DNA of 64,000 bases. It comes from Fontibacter flavus (GTDB lineage: Bacteria > Bacteroidota > Bacteroidia > Cytophagales > Cyclobacteriaceae). The position numbers were made by a program, and so were the translations under genes. Location: assembly GCF_042432905.1 (NCBI RefSeq), contig NZ_JBHLWI010000038.1, forward strand, positions 68,954-132,953, in the 5' to 3' direction. Shown piece by piece: positions 47,138 to 56,568 of the stretch. How positions within the stretch are numbered: the stretch's first letter is position 1; each line of letters begins with the position of its first letter. Below the pieces are notes generated by a model, which worked only from the letters and a program-made list of their open reading frames with translations, was not told the origin of the DNA and did not search any database.

Positions 47138-47181
47138 AATGTCTAAATTATAAACATTAAAATGTTAAAAATATTGACATT
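47138..47181. promoter_or_regulatory. Two tandem 21-bp palindromic operators
   Basis: AATGTC-N9-AACATT (47138-47158) and AATGTT-N9-GACATT (47161-47181) are separated by 2 bp and lie immediately in front of the dinB ATG. Both follow AATGTY-N9-RACATT. Two dimers of the neighbouring LexA-like repressor could bind here, covering the dinB and probably its own promoter. Confidence 0.65.
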
Positions 47182-48372
47182 ATGGACAGTGGAAGAACGA
47201 TAGTGCACATGGATTTGGATTCCTTCTTTGTATCGGTGGAGCGGCTGTATGACAGCAGGTTAAATGGTAAGCCCATCCTCATCGGAGGATCTGGGGACAG
47301 GGGAGTGGTGGCTTCTTGCAGTTATGAGGCGAGGAAGTTTGGGGTACATTCGGCCATGCCCATGCGTACGGCAAGGCAGCTTTGTCCGGAGGCCTTGATC
47401 ATCAGGGGGGATTTTGAGAAATACAGTCAGAAATCCCATGAGATTACAGAGATTATCCGGGAGGAGGTGCCCTTATTTGAGAAGTCATCCATTGATGAGT
47501 TTTATATTGATTACACAGGAATGGACAGGTTTTTTGGCTGCTTCAAGATGGCCAAGGAGCTTCGGGAAAGGATTCTCAAGGAGAGCGGGCTTCCGATTTC
47601 TTTAGGGCTTTCGGAAAACAAGACGGTGTCCAAGGTGGCTACGGGAGAAGCCAAGCCCAACAATGCCAAGGAGGTTCCTAGGGGTACGGAGAAGCCGTTT
47701 TTGGCGCCTTTGTCCGTCCGGAAGATTCCTATGATCGGTGAGAAGACCTCCCTTACGCTGTACAATATGGGAGTAAAGACTGTCAGGACCCTGCAGGTTA
47801 TGCCGGCAGAGTTGCTGGAGGCTACTTTTGGTAAAAACGGCCTGAGTATCTGGGAAAAGGCCAATGGCATAGACCGCTCTCCGGTGACACCTTATTCGGA
47901 AGCGAAATCCATTTCTTCGGAAAATACCTTTGAGCAGGATACCATAGATGTAAAAATGTTGGAGGCCAATCTGATAGCGATGACGGAGCAATTGGCCGGC
48001 AAGCTGCGTCAAAAGCAGCAGCTTACCGCCTGTGTGAGTGTGAAGATCCGCTATTCGGACTTTGATACGCATACGGTACAGCAGCGCATACCTTATACTT
48101 CTGCAGACCATAACCTCATCAAAACCGTCAAGGAGCTGTTCAAAAAGCTGTACACGCGCCGTCTGCTCATCCGTCTGATAGGGGTGAGGTTCAGCCATCT
48201 GGTTCATGGCAGTTATCAGATCAATCTCTTTGAGGACACCGAGGAGCAGATCAGGCTTTATCAGGCGCTGGACCGGCTCAATGGGAAATATGGGGACAAG
48301 ACAGTCTGCCGTGCGGTGGGGATGCAGGTAGGAAGGAGGAGGTTTAATCCTTTTAATGGTGTGGCAGTATGA
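47182..48372 (+). CDS. dinB: Y-family DNA polymerase IV/V-type
   Basis: 396 residues. The palm has HMDLDSFFVSVERL (D11, D13) and SSIDEFYIDYTG (D105, E106), the metal-binding residues. Thumb and helix-hairpin-helix parts have GEKTSLTLYNMGVKTVRTL; the little finger domain has RKQQLTACVSVKIRYSDFDTHT and ends near residue 390. It copies past damaged bases with low fidelity. Its start lies next to the operators of a LexA-like repressor, so it is likely induced by DNA damage. It resembles UmuC/DinB of Bacteroidota; the exact subtype is uncertain. Confidence 0.85.
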   Translation: MDSGRTIVHMDLDSFFVSVERLYDSRLNGKPILIGGSGDRGVVASCSYEARKFGVHSAMPMRTARQLCPEALIIRGDFEKYSQKSHEITEIIREEVPLFEKSSIDEFYIDYTGMDRFFGCFKMAKELRERILKESGLPISLGLSENKTVSKVATGEAKPNNAKEVPRGTEKPFLAPLSVRKIPMIGEKTSLTLYNMGVKTVRTLQVMPAELLEATFGKNGLSIWEKANGIDRSPVTPYSEAKSISSENTFEQDTIDVKMLEANLIAMTEQLAGKLRQKQQLTACVSVKIRYSDFDTHTVQQRIPYTSADHNLIKTVKELFKKLYTRRLLIRLIGVRFSHLVHGSYQINLFEDTEEQIRLYQALDRLNGKYGDKTVCRAVGMQVGRRRFNPFNGVAV

Positions 48373-48525
48373 GGTGTTTTGTGCGCAGTAGCTTCTTCAA
48401 TACTTTGCTATGTTTTGAAATAAAAGCGTTTTTTCAAGACAAAAGCCGTTCAAATCCGTTATATCTTAATACCTTGTGTACATTGATTGACGTTTGATTA
48501 TCCTAACCCTTTAAAGAGTAAAGCA

Positions 48526-49020
48526 ATGATAGAATATGCAGTGATGGAGACTCCTTTGGGTAATCTCCGGGCGGAAGCCTGGGATGGATACCTGGTCAGG
48601 TTACAGTTTACGGACGAACCCGTGACAGACACCTTTTTGGATGGCGTTCTGATGGACGTGAGAATACAGCTTGGTTTATATTTCCAAGGTAAATTGGACA
48701 CGTTTGATATTCCGGTAGCCTTTGGAGGTACGGAATTTCAGCAAAAAGTGTGGATGGAAGTGAATAAGGTGCCCTTTGGTCAAACCAGTACGTATGAAAA
48801 GATTGCCATGAAGCTTGGAAACCCCAATGCGGTAAGGGCAGTAGGTACCGCCATAGGTGCCAACCCTATTCTGATTATGTTGCCCTGTCATAGAATTGTC
48901 GGGAAATCCGGGCAACTCACTGGTTATGCCGGCGGCTTGTGGCGCAAGACCAAGTTGCTGGAATTGGAGCAAAAGGAAAAAGTAGGCGCTCAGGTAAAGC
49001 TGGAGTTTAAGGATTTTTAA
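48526..49020 (+). CDS. ogt: Methylated-DNA-protein cysteine methyltransferase
   Basis: 164 residues from MIEYAVMETPLGNLRAEAWD (frame open to 48487). The active site is PCHRIVGKSG with C121. FQQKVWMEVNKVPFGQTSTYEKIA is the DNA-binding segment. It removes O6-methyl from guanine by transferring it to itself (suicide enzyme). It follows dinB by about 150 bp on the same strand, so the region is a DNA-repair cluster. Confidence 0.92.
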   Translation: MIEYAVMETPLGNLRAEAWDGYLVRLQFTDEPVTDTFLDGVLMDVRIQLGLYFQGKLDTFDIPVAFGGTEFQQKVWMEVNKVPFGQTSTYEKIAMKLGNPNAVRAVGTAIGANPILIMLPCHRIVGKSGQLTGYAGGLWRKTKLLELEQKEKVGAQVKLEFKDF

Positions 49021-49133
49021 TCCTTTAGCAGGCTATATAACGGTTTTTGGGGTTTGAACCCCTAATTGGATGAGATGTAATGCCCTAGGCGGTTTTACAT
49101 CTCATTTCCATTTTTTTCTCTGCCCAAAAGCCT

Positions 49134-49141
49134 TATTTTTG
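49134..49141 (+). promoter_or_regulatory. Probable -7 box of lpdA
   Basis: TATTTTTG matches TAnnTTTG, 33 bp before the lpdA ATG. No clear -33 TTG; upstream is a T-rich run. Confidence 0.45.
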
Positions 49142-49174
49142 CGTAGCTTATTTGAAAAATTAAACTTTAAGAAT

Positions 49175-50575
49175 ATGTCTTCGACTAAATATGATTTGAT
49201 TGTTGTAGGGTCAGGTCCAGGTGGGTATGTAGCGGCGATCCGTGCATCACAACTGGGAATGAAAACTGCAGTAGTAGAGGCTGCTGAATTGGGCGGTATC
49301 TGTTTGAACTGGGGTTGTATCCCTACCAAAGCATTGATCAAGAGTGCTCAGGTTTTTGAATATATCAACCATTCCGAGGATTACGGCATCAAGGTAAAAG
49401 GTGCTGAGGTGGATTTTGGCGGTATGATCAAAAGAAGCCGTGATGTGGCTGCGGGCATGTCCAAAGGTATTCAGTTCCTGTTTAAAAAGAACAAAATCGA
49501 CCAATTGCTGGGCTGGGGTAAAGTTCAGCCAGGCAAGAAAGTGGAAGTTGAAGATAAAGACGGCAAGAAGACAGTTTATTCCGCTGACCATATCATCATC
49601 GCTACCGGTGGTAGAGCCAGAGAACTTCCTGCACTGAAAATTGACAATGAAAAAATCATTGGCTACCGCAAAGCAATGGTGTTGGACAAAAAACCTGAAA
49701 AAATGGTTGTAGTGGGTTCCGGTGCCATCGGTGTGGAATTCGCTTATGTATACAGCTCCATTGGTACAGAAGTGACCATCGTGGAATTTATGGACAGGAT
49801 CGTGCCCAATGAAGATGAGGAAGTGTCAAAAGCACTGGAGAGAACTTACAAGAAAAGCGGTATCAAAATCATGACCAGCACAGAGGTGACAGCAGTGGAT
49901 ACCAAAGGTAAAGGCTGTAAAGTGACCGTGAAGGATAAAAAAGGCAATGAATCTGTCATCGAATGTGATGTGGTGCTTTCTGCGGTGGGTGTTGTATCCA
50001 ACGTCGAGAATATCGGATTGGAAGATGTAGGTATTTTGGTTGAAAGAGGTAAAATCAAAACTGATGAATTCTACAAAACCAATATGCCTGGCTATTATGC
50101 CATCGGTGATGTGACCACAGGTCCAGCTCTTGCGCACGTAGCTTCTGCAGAAGGTATCATCTGTGTGGAGAAAATTGCAGGACACCATCCTGAAGCTTTG
50201 GATTATAACAACATTCCGGGCTGTACCTACTGCTCACCTGAAATTGCTTCAGTGGGTTATACCGAAGCCAAAGCAAAAGAAGCAGGTTATGAAGTGAAAG
50301 TGGGTAAATTCCCATTCTCTGCTTCCGGTAAAGCTTCTGCTGCAGGTGCCAAAGACGGTTTTGTGAAATTGGTATTTGATGCCAAGTATGGAGAGCTTTT
50401 GGGTGCCCATATGATCGGAGCCAATGTTACCGAGATGATAGCAGAGATCGTAGCCATCCGTAAATTGGAGACTACCGGTCATGAGCTGATCAAGACTGTT
50501 CACCCTCACCCTACTATGTCAGAAGCAGTGATGGAAGCTGCTGCGGCTGCTTATGGAGAAGTGATCCATATCTAA
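49175..50575 (+). CDS. lpdA: Dihydrolipoyl dehydrogenase
   Basis: 466 residues from MSSTKYDLIVVGSGPGGYVA (FAD-binding GxGxxG). The redox-active disulfide is C43-LNWGC48. A second Rossmann motif MVVVGSGAIGVEFAYVYSS binds NAD. The C-terminal TVHPHPTMSEAVMEAA holds the catalytic His/Glu. It reoxidises lipoamide in pyruvate and oxoglutarate dehydrogenase complexes and the glycine cleavage system. A strong terminator follows at 50600-50640. The open frame to 49070 precedes the family start. Confidence 0.95.
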   Translation: MSSTKYDLIVVGSGPGGYVAAIRASQLGMKTAVVEAAELGGICLNWGCIPTKALIKSAQVFEYINHSEDYGIKVKGAEVDFGGMIKRSRDVAAGMSKGIQFLFKKNKIDQLLGWGKVQPGKKVEVEDKDGKKTVYSADHIIIATGGRARELPALKIDNEKIIGYRKAMVLDKKPEKMVVVGSGAIGVEFAYVYSSIGTEVTIVEFMDRIVPNEDEEVSKALERTYKKSGIKIMTSTEVTAVDTKGKGCKVTVKDKKGNESVIECDVVLSAVGVVSNVENIGLEDVGILVERGKIKTDEFYKTNMPGYYAIGDVTTGPALAHVASAEGIICVEKIAGHHPEALDYNNIPGCTYCSPEIASVGYTEAKAKEAGYEVKVGKFPFSASGKASAAGAKDGFVKLVFDAKYGELLGAHMIGANVTEMIAEIVAIRKLETTGHELIKTVHPHPTMSEAVMEAAAAAYGEVIHI

Positions 50576-50599
50576 TATATTAGAATTTCATGCTACTTA

Positions 50600-50640
50600 A
50601 AACACAAGATCAAGCAATTGGTCTTGTGTTTTTTCTTTTT
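50600..50640 (+). terminator. Terminator of lpdA
   Basis: AACACAAGA/TCTTGTGTT hairpin with a 12-base loop, then TTTTTCTTTTT. 25 bp after the lpdA stop. Confidence 0.88.
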
Positions 50641-50790
50641 AAAGAGTTGATATTTAGAGAAATATTAAAATTCTCTTGACAACTAATGTTTTTTTTCTAC
50701 TTTTAACTAAATCAATTTTACCGGTATCTTTTTGATTAGGCTTCACGATCCTGCCTGCGTATTGCAATGGGTCTTGTAATTTGTTTAAAT

Positions 50791-51003
50791 ATGAAAAAGT
50801 TAGTGTATAGTTTAGGATTACCAATCTTAATTATTGGTTTTTTTCTTTTGCCTTTCGATTCTGTAAATGGTCAATCTACATCTGATTGTAATTGGGTCGG
50901 AAGTAGTCATGGCTGTGATGTCTATGATTGCGGCAGATGTATAATGTGGGCTTGCGGAACAAGCGGAGGGATGCTGGTTTGTGAAGAAGAAGAATCAGAG
51001 TAA
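50791..51003 (+). CDS. Small secreted Cys-rich peptide
   Basis: 70 residues. Signal peptide MKKLVYSLGLPILIIGFFLL up to VNGQ; the mature part has six cysteines (SDCNWVGSSHGCDVYDCGRC, IMWACGTSGGMLVCEE) with an acidic tail. Bacteroidota often carry such small peptides ahead of DUF4221 lipoproteins, and the next gene is one. Exported signal or metal-binding peptide is a guess. Confidence 0.55.
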   Translation: MKKLVYSLGLPILIIGFFLLPFDSVNGQSTSDCNWVGSSHGCDVYDCGRCIMWACGTSGGMLVCEEEESE

Positions 51004-51022
51004 AATTTATTAAGTTACCATT

Positions 51023-52132
51023 ATGATACAGCGCTGTATTTTCTGTTTTTTTTTAATTTTTGTTTTTGGTATCGGATCATGTAATAATAATAATGATCTT
51101 CAGGTTGATTTTGAAGAATTTGAACTTATTATTGATGAAGCGAAGAAAATAAATGATGGCCTTGGTTTTTTTCAAAAACCTGATAAGGTTCAATTGGCTG
51201 CGGATTCGATAATTATTGTATTCAGTGGGTATTCAGGTGTTTCCATGTATGCCATTTCGGATGGAAATCAGGTTGATTTTATTAATCCAAGGGGTAATCC
51301 CAAAAGGTCTTTTTTCTTTTCATCTTTTGATGCCAGCGATTTTCCAATAGTTTATCTTTTGGAAGCTAGGCAAAACAAAATATTCGTTTATAACTTCATT
51401 GAAAAGGAATTCGTGGACGAGATTCCATTGAATCTTGACACCGGTACTTCTCTCAGAATTTCAGGAGGGAAATTTAAATTTTTCAAAGGTTCTTTTTATG
51501 TGGAGCTTAATCCTGTAGGGACCCCATTGCTAGACTCAAATTATTATAAAAATTCAGGTAAATTTATTGGGGTCTTTGATGCAGAGGGCGTACTTGAGCA
51601 AAGGATAATCGATTATCCAAATCAATTGACTAATCCAGTTGGCCACATTATACCAGCCAATTACTACTCTTTTGACTTTAGCCAAGATAAAATGTATATA
51701 TGTTTTCCATTTGAAAAATTTATTAGAGTTTATGATTTGGACTCAAATTTTGACAATTATCAAACTTTACCCATTCCCAGACCAGATAATATAGAATTAG
51801 ATTTGATTTATTTACCAAATAAGTTTTATCCTAGCGAAATTCCAGTTCAAGATCGTAAGATTTCCGCAAGAGTAAGTGACTTAATTGTCCAGGAAGACAG
51901 GTTGTTTTTGTCTTTTGTTATTAATGATAATCAAAATAATGACCGATTTCGTGAATTTACATCTCTTTTTCAGCTTGATCTGAACGAAATGAAATGGAAA
52001 GTTCAAAGTGAACTCATTGATTCATTTGATTTGGGCATGTTCGTGAGCCCATCAAATGGAAGCTTTTTGTATTTGGATGCTTCGGTCACAATTAAAGATG
52101 ATAAATTCATCAATTTTGTCAGTACTAAATGA
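51023..52132 (+). CDS. DUF4221-like lipoprotein with beta-propeller repeats
   Basis: 369 residues. Lipoprotein signal MIQRCIFCFFLIFVFGIGSC with the Cys after G-S. Repeated strands such as VSMYAISDGNQVDFINPRGN and FIRVYDLDSNFDNYQTLPIP suggest a six-bladed beta-propeller. It starts 19 bp after the small peptide gene, so likely one unit. Function unknown; surface sensing or binding. Confidence 0.65.
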   Translation: MIQRCIFCFFLIFVFGIGSCNNNNDLQVDFEEFELIIDEAKKINDGLGFFQKPDKVQLAADSIIIVFSGYSGVSMYAISDGNQVDFINPRGNPKRSFFFSSFDASDFPIVYLLEARQNKIFVYNFIEKEFVDEIPLNLDTGTSLRISGGKFKFFKGSFYVELNPVGTPLLDSNYYKNSGKFIGVFDAEGVLEQRIIDYPNQLTNPVGHIIPANYYSFDFSQDKMYICFPFEKFIRVYDLDSNFDNYQTLPIPRPDNIELDLIYLPNKFYPSEIPVQDRKISARVSDLIVQEDRLFLSFVINDNQNNDRFREFTSLFQLDLNEMKWKVQSELIDSFDLGMFVSPSNGSFLYLDASVTIKDDKFINFVSTK

Positions 52133-52155
52133 TCAATACATTATTCAAAATCAAG

Positions 52156-52187
52156 AAAACCGAAGGCTTGGCCTTTGGTTTTCTTTT
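52156..52187 (+). terminator. Terminator after the DUF4221-like gene
   Basis: AACCGAAGGC/GCCTTTGGTT hairpin followed by a T run, 25 bp after the lipoprotein stop. Confidence 0.75.
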
Positions 52188-52231
52188 TTACAACAAAATC
52201 CCCAACTTGGACTTCCAAATCTATTCAACCT

Positions 52232-52678
52232 ATGGAACTCCAACTCTCCACACCTGCCTTACTTTTTTCGGCCATCACTTTGATGATGCTGGCCTTTACC
52301 AATCGGTTTTTGGCCATTGCCAACCTGATCCGGGGACTTCACAAAAAATACTTAGAAAATCCTAAAGAAGACATCATAATTGAACAAATTCACAACCTGA
52401 AAAGGCGATTGAGCATGATCAAATACATGCAGCTCTGTGGGGTGCTAAGTTTTCTGCTATGTGTGGTCTGTATGTACCTGATCTTCATCGAAGCCCAAGC
52501 AGCCGCCAACTATGTCTTTATAGGCAGTATGTTGGCGCTATTGATTTCTCTGGGAATTTCCCTTATCGAAATATTGATATCCACCAAAGCGCTGAATTTG
52601 GAAATCCAGGACATGGAGACTTTGTTTCAAAAGCGCTCTTCCGGATTCTGGTTTAAAAAAGAAAAAAATGAAGAATAA
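52232..52678 (+). CDS. DUF2721 membrane protein
   Basis: 148 residues from MELQLSTPALLFSAITLMML. Three hydrophobic segments: FSAITLMMLAFTNRFLAIAN, LCGVLSFLLCVVCMYLIFI, and VFIGSMLALLISLGISLIEI. This is the DUF2721 layout. Its end overlaps the next gene by 11 bp. Function unknown. Confidence 0.75.
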   Translation: MELQLSTPALLFSAITLMMLAFTNRFLAIANLIRGLHKKYLENPKEDIIIEQIHNLKRRLSMIKYMQLCGVLSFLLCVVCMYLIFIEAQAAANYVFIGSMLALLISLGISLIEILISTKALNLEIQDMETLFQKRSSGFWFKKEKNEE

Positions 52679-53609
52679 GATTTACGGATTATTGATGTTG
52701 ATGCTCCTTTTTTCCTGTAAAAAAGAGGTGTCAGTAACTCAAAATGAGGACTCAATTTCAAATGTTCAGCACAAGATTCTACTTTCAACAGTAGCAGAGG
52801 TCAGGGACTTTTATACTTGGACATTTGATAGAATCCCTATGGTATCTGCGCACAGAGGAGGGCCATACCCGGGGTTTCCTGAAAATGCGATAGAGACTTT
52901 TGAACATATCCTCAAGCATACCCCCTCCATCATTGAATTTGATGTGGCTTTGACCAAAGATTCGGTTTTGGTACTGATGCATGACAATACTTTAGACAGG
53001 ACTACTTCTGGGAAAGGAAAGGTAATTGACCATACCTTTGAGGAAATAAGGGAGCTTTTCCTAGTAGACAATCAAGGGAATGAAACTTCCTTTAGGGTGC
53101 CAACTTTGGATGATGCCCTGGCTTGGGGAAAAGGAAAAACCTTATTCACCGTAGACATCAAAAGGGAAGTTCCTTTTGAAATGGTCGTAGATGCCATCAA
53201 AAGATATCAAGCCGAGCCCTATGCTGCGGTAATCACTTATAGTGTAGAGGCAGCTAAAAAAATGCACAGACTGCACCCGGAACTGATGTTGTCTGTAACC
53301 ATCAGAAATGAGGAAGAACTTCAGCGGTTTGAGGAGTCGGGGATTCCAGTGGATCGTTGGATTGCCTTTACCGGTACTTCCGAGCGTCCAAAGGAATTCA
53401 ATGAATTGCTCCATGAGAAAGGTGTTTTCACTATTTTAGGAGTATTGGGCAACTTGGACCGCAGTGCTATTGCCCGTGGGGACCAAATCTATGTGGAGTT
53501 TGTTGAATATGGGGCGGATATTTTGGCTACAGACAGACCGATAGAAGCAGCAAAGGCGATTGTGGGCTTGAGTCCGGAAAATAGTTCCAAGTTGAAGTAT
53601 TTTAGGTAA
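52668..53609 (+). CDS. Glycerophosphodiester phosphodiesterase lipoprotein
   Basis: 313 residues. Leader MKNKIYGLLMLMLLFSCKK is a lipoprotein signal. The GDPD domain has VSAHRGGPYPGFPENAIETF (catalytic His), IIEFDVALTKDSVLVLMHDN (Glu/Asp metal ligands and second His) and LFTVDIKRE. It splits glycerophosphodiesters in the periplasm into glycerol-3-phosphate and alcohols. It overlaps the DUF2721 gene. Confidence 0.88.
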   Translation: MKNKIYGLLMLMLLFSCKKEVSVTQNEDSISNVQHKILLSTVAEVRDFYTWTFDRIPMVSAHRGGPYPGFPENAIETFEHILKHTPSIIEFDVALTKDSVLVLMHDNTLDRTTSGKGKVIDHTFEEIRELFLVDNQGNETSFRVPTLDDALAWGKGKTLFTVDIKREVPFEMVVDAIKRYQAEPYAAVITYSVEAAKKMHRLHPELMLSVTIRNEEELQRFEESGIPVDRWIAFTGTSERPKEFNELLHEKGVFTILGVLGNLDRSAIARGDQIYVEFVEYGADILATDRPIEAAKAIVGLSPENSSKLKYFR

Positions 53610-54180
53610 GAAGCGAGAGACTAGAAGCGAGAAATTAGACTCAAGACTCAAGATATTGATTCTAGACCTGAATAGGAGTAGAAGAAAGGCTGATTTCGGA
53701 AATGGGCCTGAAGGGCCGCCCTGTGACAGCCCAGGATGCAGTCCTGGGTAAAGAAAATAAAACCATCCAGAGGTCTGAAGGACCGATCTTGTGGGAGATT
53801 TCGGATATAGAAAGTGTGATTTCGGAAATAATTAAGAATAAAGGAAGAAGGAAAGCGAGAGATCAGGTTTAAGTGCGATTTCGAAAGGCGGATTTCGGAA
53901 ATAGGCCTGAAAGGCTGCCCTGTGATAGCCTAGGATGGAGTGCTGGGTAAAGAAAATGAAATCATCCAGAGGTCTGAAGGACCGATCCTATTGGCGATTT
54001 CAGATTCCAAAATTTAAATTCCGAATGCCAGTTGTCGAAAAGTCTCAACAAATCTTACATCTTATGTCTCATGTCTAAGGTCTTTAGTCTTTTATTTACC
54101 AATTGCGGGAAAAGTCTCGTTTCTTTGTTCTCAATGAAAATATCTTGTTTCTTGCATCTTGACTCTTGTTTCTAATATAT
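53610..54180. repeat. Gene-free repeat region: two 117-bp direct repeats plus low-complexity flanks
   Basis: Copy 1 at 53688-53804 and copy 2 at 53887-54003 match over about 117 bp with scattered differences (both have GATTTCGGAAAT, GGCCTGAA, CATCCAGAGGTCTGAAGGAC). The flanks are low-complexity: AGACTCAAGACTCAAG at 53637-53652 and the inverse type CTTGACTCTTG at 54157-54167. A related GTCGAAAGGCGGATTTCGGA occurs again at 59082-59101. No protein is coded here. A dispersed repeat family. Confidence 0.75.
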
Positions 54181-55194
54181 ATGATAATCGATTTACGTTC
54201 AGATACCGTAACCAAGCCCACTAAAGGCATGTTGGAGGCCATGTGGTCAGCCCATGTGGGAGATGATGTTTTTGGGGAAGACCCTACCGTCAATGCCCTC
54301 GAGCAAAAACTGGCGGATATGTTTGGGATGGAAGCCGGGCTTTTCTGCCCCTCAGGCACCATGACCAATCAGATAGCGGTCAAGCTGCATACGGGTCCAC
54401 AAAAGGAAGTGATCTGCCACAAGTATTCCCACATCTATCTGTATGAAGCAGGAGGTATCATGGCCAATGCCCATGCATCGGTCAAACTCCTGGAAGGTGC
54501 TTATGGTAAAATCACAGCCCAGGATGTCTTGGACAATATCAGTCCAGATGATGTGCATGCCTGTGAGACTACTTTGGTATCTCTGGAAAACACCATGAAT
54601 AAGGGAGGAGGCAGCATTTATACTTTGGATGAGGTGAAGCCTATCAAAGTCCTTTGCGACAAACATGGGATCAAACTCCACCTGGATGGTGCCCGACTGT
54701 TCAATGCCTTAGTGGCAAGCGGTGAAAGTACCAAAGACTGGGGTGCTCAGTTTGATACTATTTCCATCTGTTTGAGCAAAGGTTTGGGTTGCCCGATTGG
54801 ATCTGTGCTATTAGGAACCAAAGCTGACATCAAGAGGGCGAGAAAAATCAGGAAGTCTTTTGGTGGAGGCATGCGACAGGCCGGATACCTGGCAGCAGCA
54901 GCCATTTATGCATTAGACCATCATGTGGATCGTTTGGCGGAGGATCATGCAAGGGCGAAGACCATTGGTCAAATCTTGGAAAAACATCCGCTTGTGTCAG
55001 AGGTTTTTCCTGTGATGACCAATATCGTGATTGCGAGATTGCAGGGCATCAGTCCTGAGGACTTCCTGTCTAAACTTTCTGAAAATGGAATCAAAGCCGT
55101 GAAGTTCGGCAAAGACCAGGTCCGTTTTGTGACGCATCTGGATTTTAATGATGAAATGCTAGAGTTATTCGGGGAGAGGATAAAGAAGATATAG
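54181..55194 (+). CDS. ltaE: Low-specificity L-threonine aldolase
   Basis: 337 residues from MIIDLRSDTVTKPTKGMLEA. The PLP aldolase pattern is clear: GDDVFGEDPTVNALEQKLAD, FCPSGTMTNQIAVKLHT, GIKLHLDGARLFNALVAS, and SICLSKGLGCPIGS with the PLP Lys. It cleaves L-threonine and L-allo-threonine to glycine and acetaldehyde. It follows the repeat region; no operon partner. Confidence 0.93.
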   Translation: MIIDLRSDTVTKPTKGMLEAMWSAHVGDDVFGEDPTVNALEQKLADMFGMEAGLFCPSGTMTNQIAVKLHTGPQKEVICHKYSHIYLYEAGGIMANAHASVKLLEGAYGKITAQDVLDNISPDDVHACETTLVSLENTMNKGGGSIYTLDEVKPIKVLCDKHGIKLHLDGARLFNALVASGESTKDWGAQFDTISICLSKGLGCPIGSVLLGTKADIKRARKIRKSFGGGMRQAGYLAAAAIYALDHHVDRLAEDHARAKTIGQILEKHPLVSEVFPVMTNIVIARLQGISPEDFLSKLSENGIKAVKFGKDQVRFVTHLDFNDEMLELFGERIKKI

Positions 55195-55307
55195 TTGAAA
55201 TAATTTGAAATTTGATTCAATTATAAAAGCGATTAATAATTTATGTTGTAAACGTAAAAATGTTTACTTTTCAAACGTAAGATAGTTTATTTTTATAAAA
55301 TAAATAT

Positions 55308-55315
55308 TATCTTTG
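55308..55315 (+). promoter_or_regulatory. Probable -7 box for the ATPase gene
   Basis: TATCTTTG matches TAnnTTTG. The nearest downstream ATG for this frame is 55337, which supports that start instead of 55313. Confidence 0.5.
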
Positions 55316-55336
55316 TTTTGTAAGTCATTGGTAAAC

Positions 55337-56542
55337 ATGGTGTTTAAAGAAGATATAGAAGCAGCTTATAATGGTCAGAAACGAGTTTTGGCCAGAGATG
55401 TTGGTTTGATCAATCGTAACTTGTTAGAGACATTCAAACCGTCTTCCTCTCATATTGAAGTGATTTCCGGAATAAGAAGGTCTGGAAAGAGTACTTTGAT
55501 GAGACAGATCGTCAAAAAGTATTTTGGAAAAGTCGCCTACTTTAATTTTGAGGATTCAAGAGTTTTTGGTTTTGGGGTAGGGGATTTTTCAAAGTTAGAT
55601 GAGGTTATGGGAGATGAAATAGAAGCTTATTTTTTTGATGAAATACAGAATGTGGAAGGTTGGGAGATTTTTGTCAGACAGCTTCACGAGAGAAAGGAGA
55701 AAGTATTTGTAACAGGCTCGAACGCTTCATTATTGAGTAGGGAAATGGGTACAAGATTGACTGGCCGATATCTCAGTCATGAAGTCTTTCCATTTTCATA
55801 TCAAGAATACCTTGCCTTTTTAGATCTAGATGATTGTCAGGAAAACTTCAATGACTATCTTGTCAAAGGTGGATTTCCTGAATTCTTAAGAGACCAAAAC
55901 CCTGAAATCCTTCAGATGTTATTGAAAGATATCTTGTATAGAGATATAGCGGTTAGATTTGGTATAAAAAATACCCATGTCCTGATGGATATTGCGCTGT
56001 TCCTAGTTTCAAACATTGGAAAAGAGGTGAGTTTTAATGGTCTTCGAAAAACTTTCAATGTAGGTTCTCCGAGCACGGTATCAGATTATTTATCATGGAT
56101 GGAAGATTCCTACTTGCTGTTTTTCCTTCCACGTTTCAGCTGGTCGTCTAAAAGTATTTCCAAGAATCCTAAAAAAGTATATTGCATCGACAATGGATTT
56201 GCCAAATCTAATTCTTTGAGTTTTACAAAGGATAAGGGTAGGCTTTTAGAGAATCTTGTTTATTTGAATTTTAGAAAACAAAATCAAAAAATCTTTTATT
56301 TCAAAGAGCGGAAGGAATGTGATTTTGTAGTTTTTGAGGGTAATGTCTGTAAATGGCTGATACAAGTTACTGAGAGACTGCATCCTGATAATAGGGATAG
56401 GGAATTGGAAGGGTTAGTAGAAGCGATGAACTTTTTTGAAATGGAGAAGGGCTTTATTCTAACTTTAGAACAAAATGATCGGTTAGTTGTAAATGAAAAA
56501 TCAATCGTGATTCAAGATATAAGATCGTTTTTCGGCCTATGA
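55337..56542 (+). CDS. AAA ATPase with DUF4143 domain
   Basis: 401 residues from MVFKEDIEAAYNGQKRVLARD. P-loop GIRRSGKSTLMRQIV; Walker B AYFFDEIQNVEGWE; VFVTGSNASLLSREMGTRLTGRY (sensor and loop), then a DUF4143 half with DFVVFEGN near residue 340. These AAA_14/DUF4143 proteins are common in bacterial accessory regions and have no clear role. Three accessory toxin-antitoxin-like genes follow. Confidence 0.8.
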   Translation: MVFKEDIEAAYNGQKRVLARDVGLINRNLLETFKPSSSHIEVISGIRRSGKSTLMRQIVKKYFGKVAYFNFEDSRVFGFGVGDFSKLDEVMGDEIEAYFFDEIQNVEGWEIFVRQLHERKEKVFVTGSNASLLSREMGTRLTGRYLSHEVFPFSYQEYLAFLDLDDCQENFNDYLVKGGFPEFLRDQNPEILQMLLKDILYRDIAVRFGIKNTHVLMDIALFLVSNIGKEVSFNGLRKTFNVGSPSTVSDYLSWMEDSYLLFFLPRFSWSSKSISKNPKKVYCIDNGFAKSNSLSFTKDKGRLLENLVYLNFRKQNQKIFYFKERKECDFVVFEGNVCKWLIQVTERLHPDNRDRELEGLVEAMNFFEMEKGFILTLEQNDRLVVNEKSIVIQDIRSFFGL

Positions 56543-56568
56543 AATTAAATATTTCTCTGACAGTCTGG

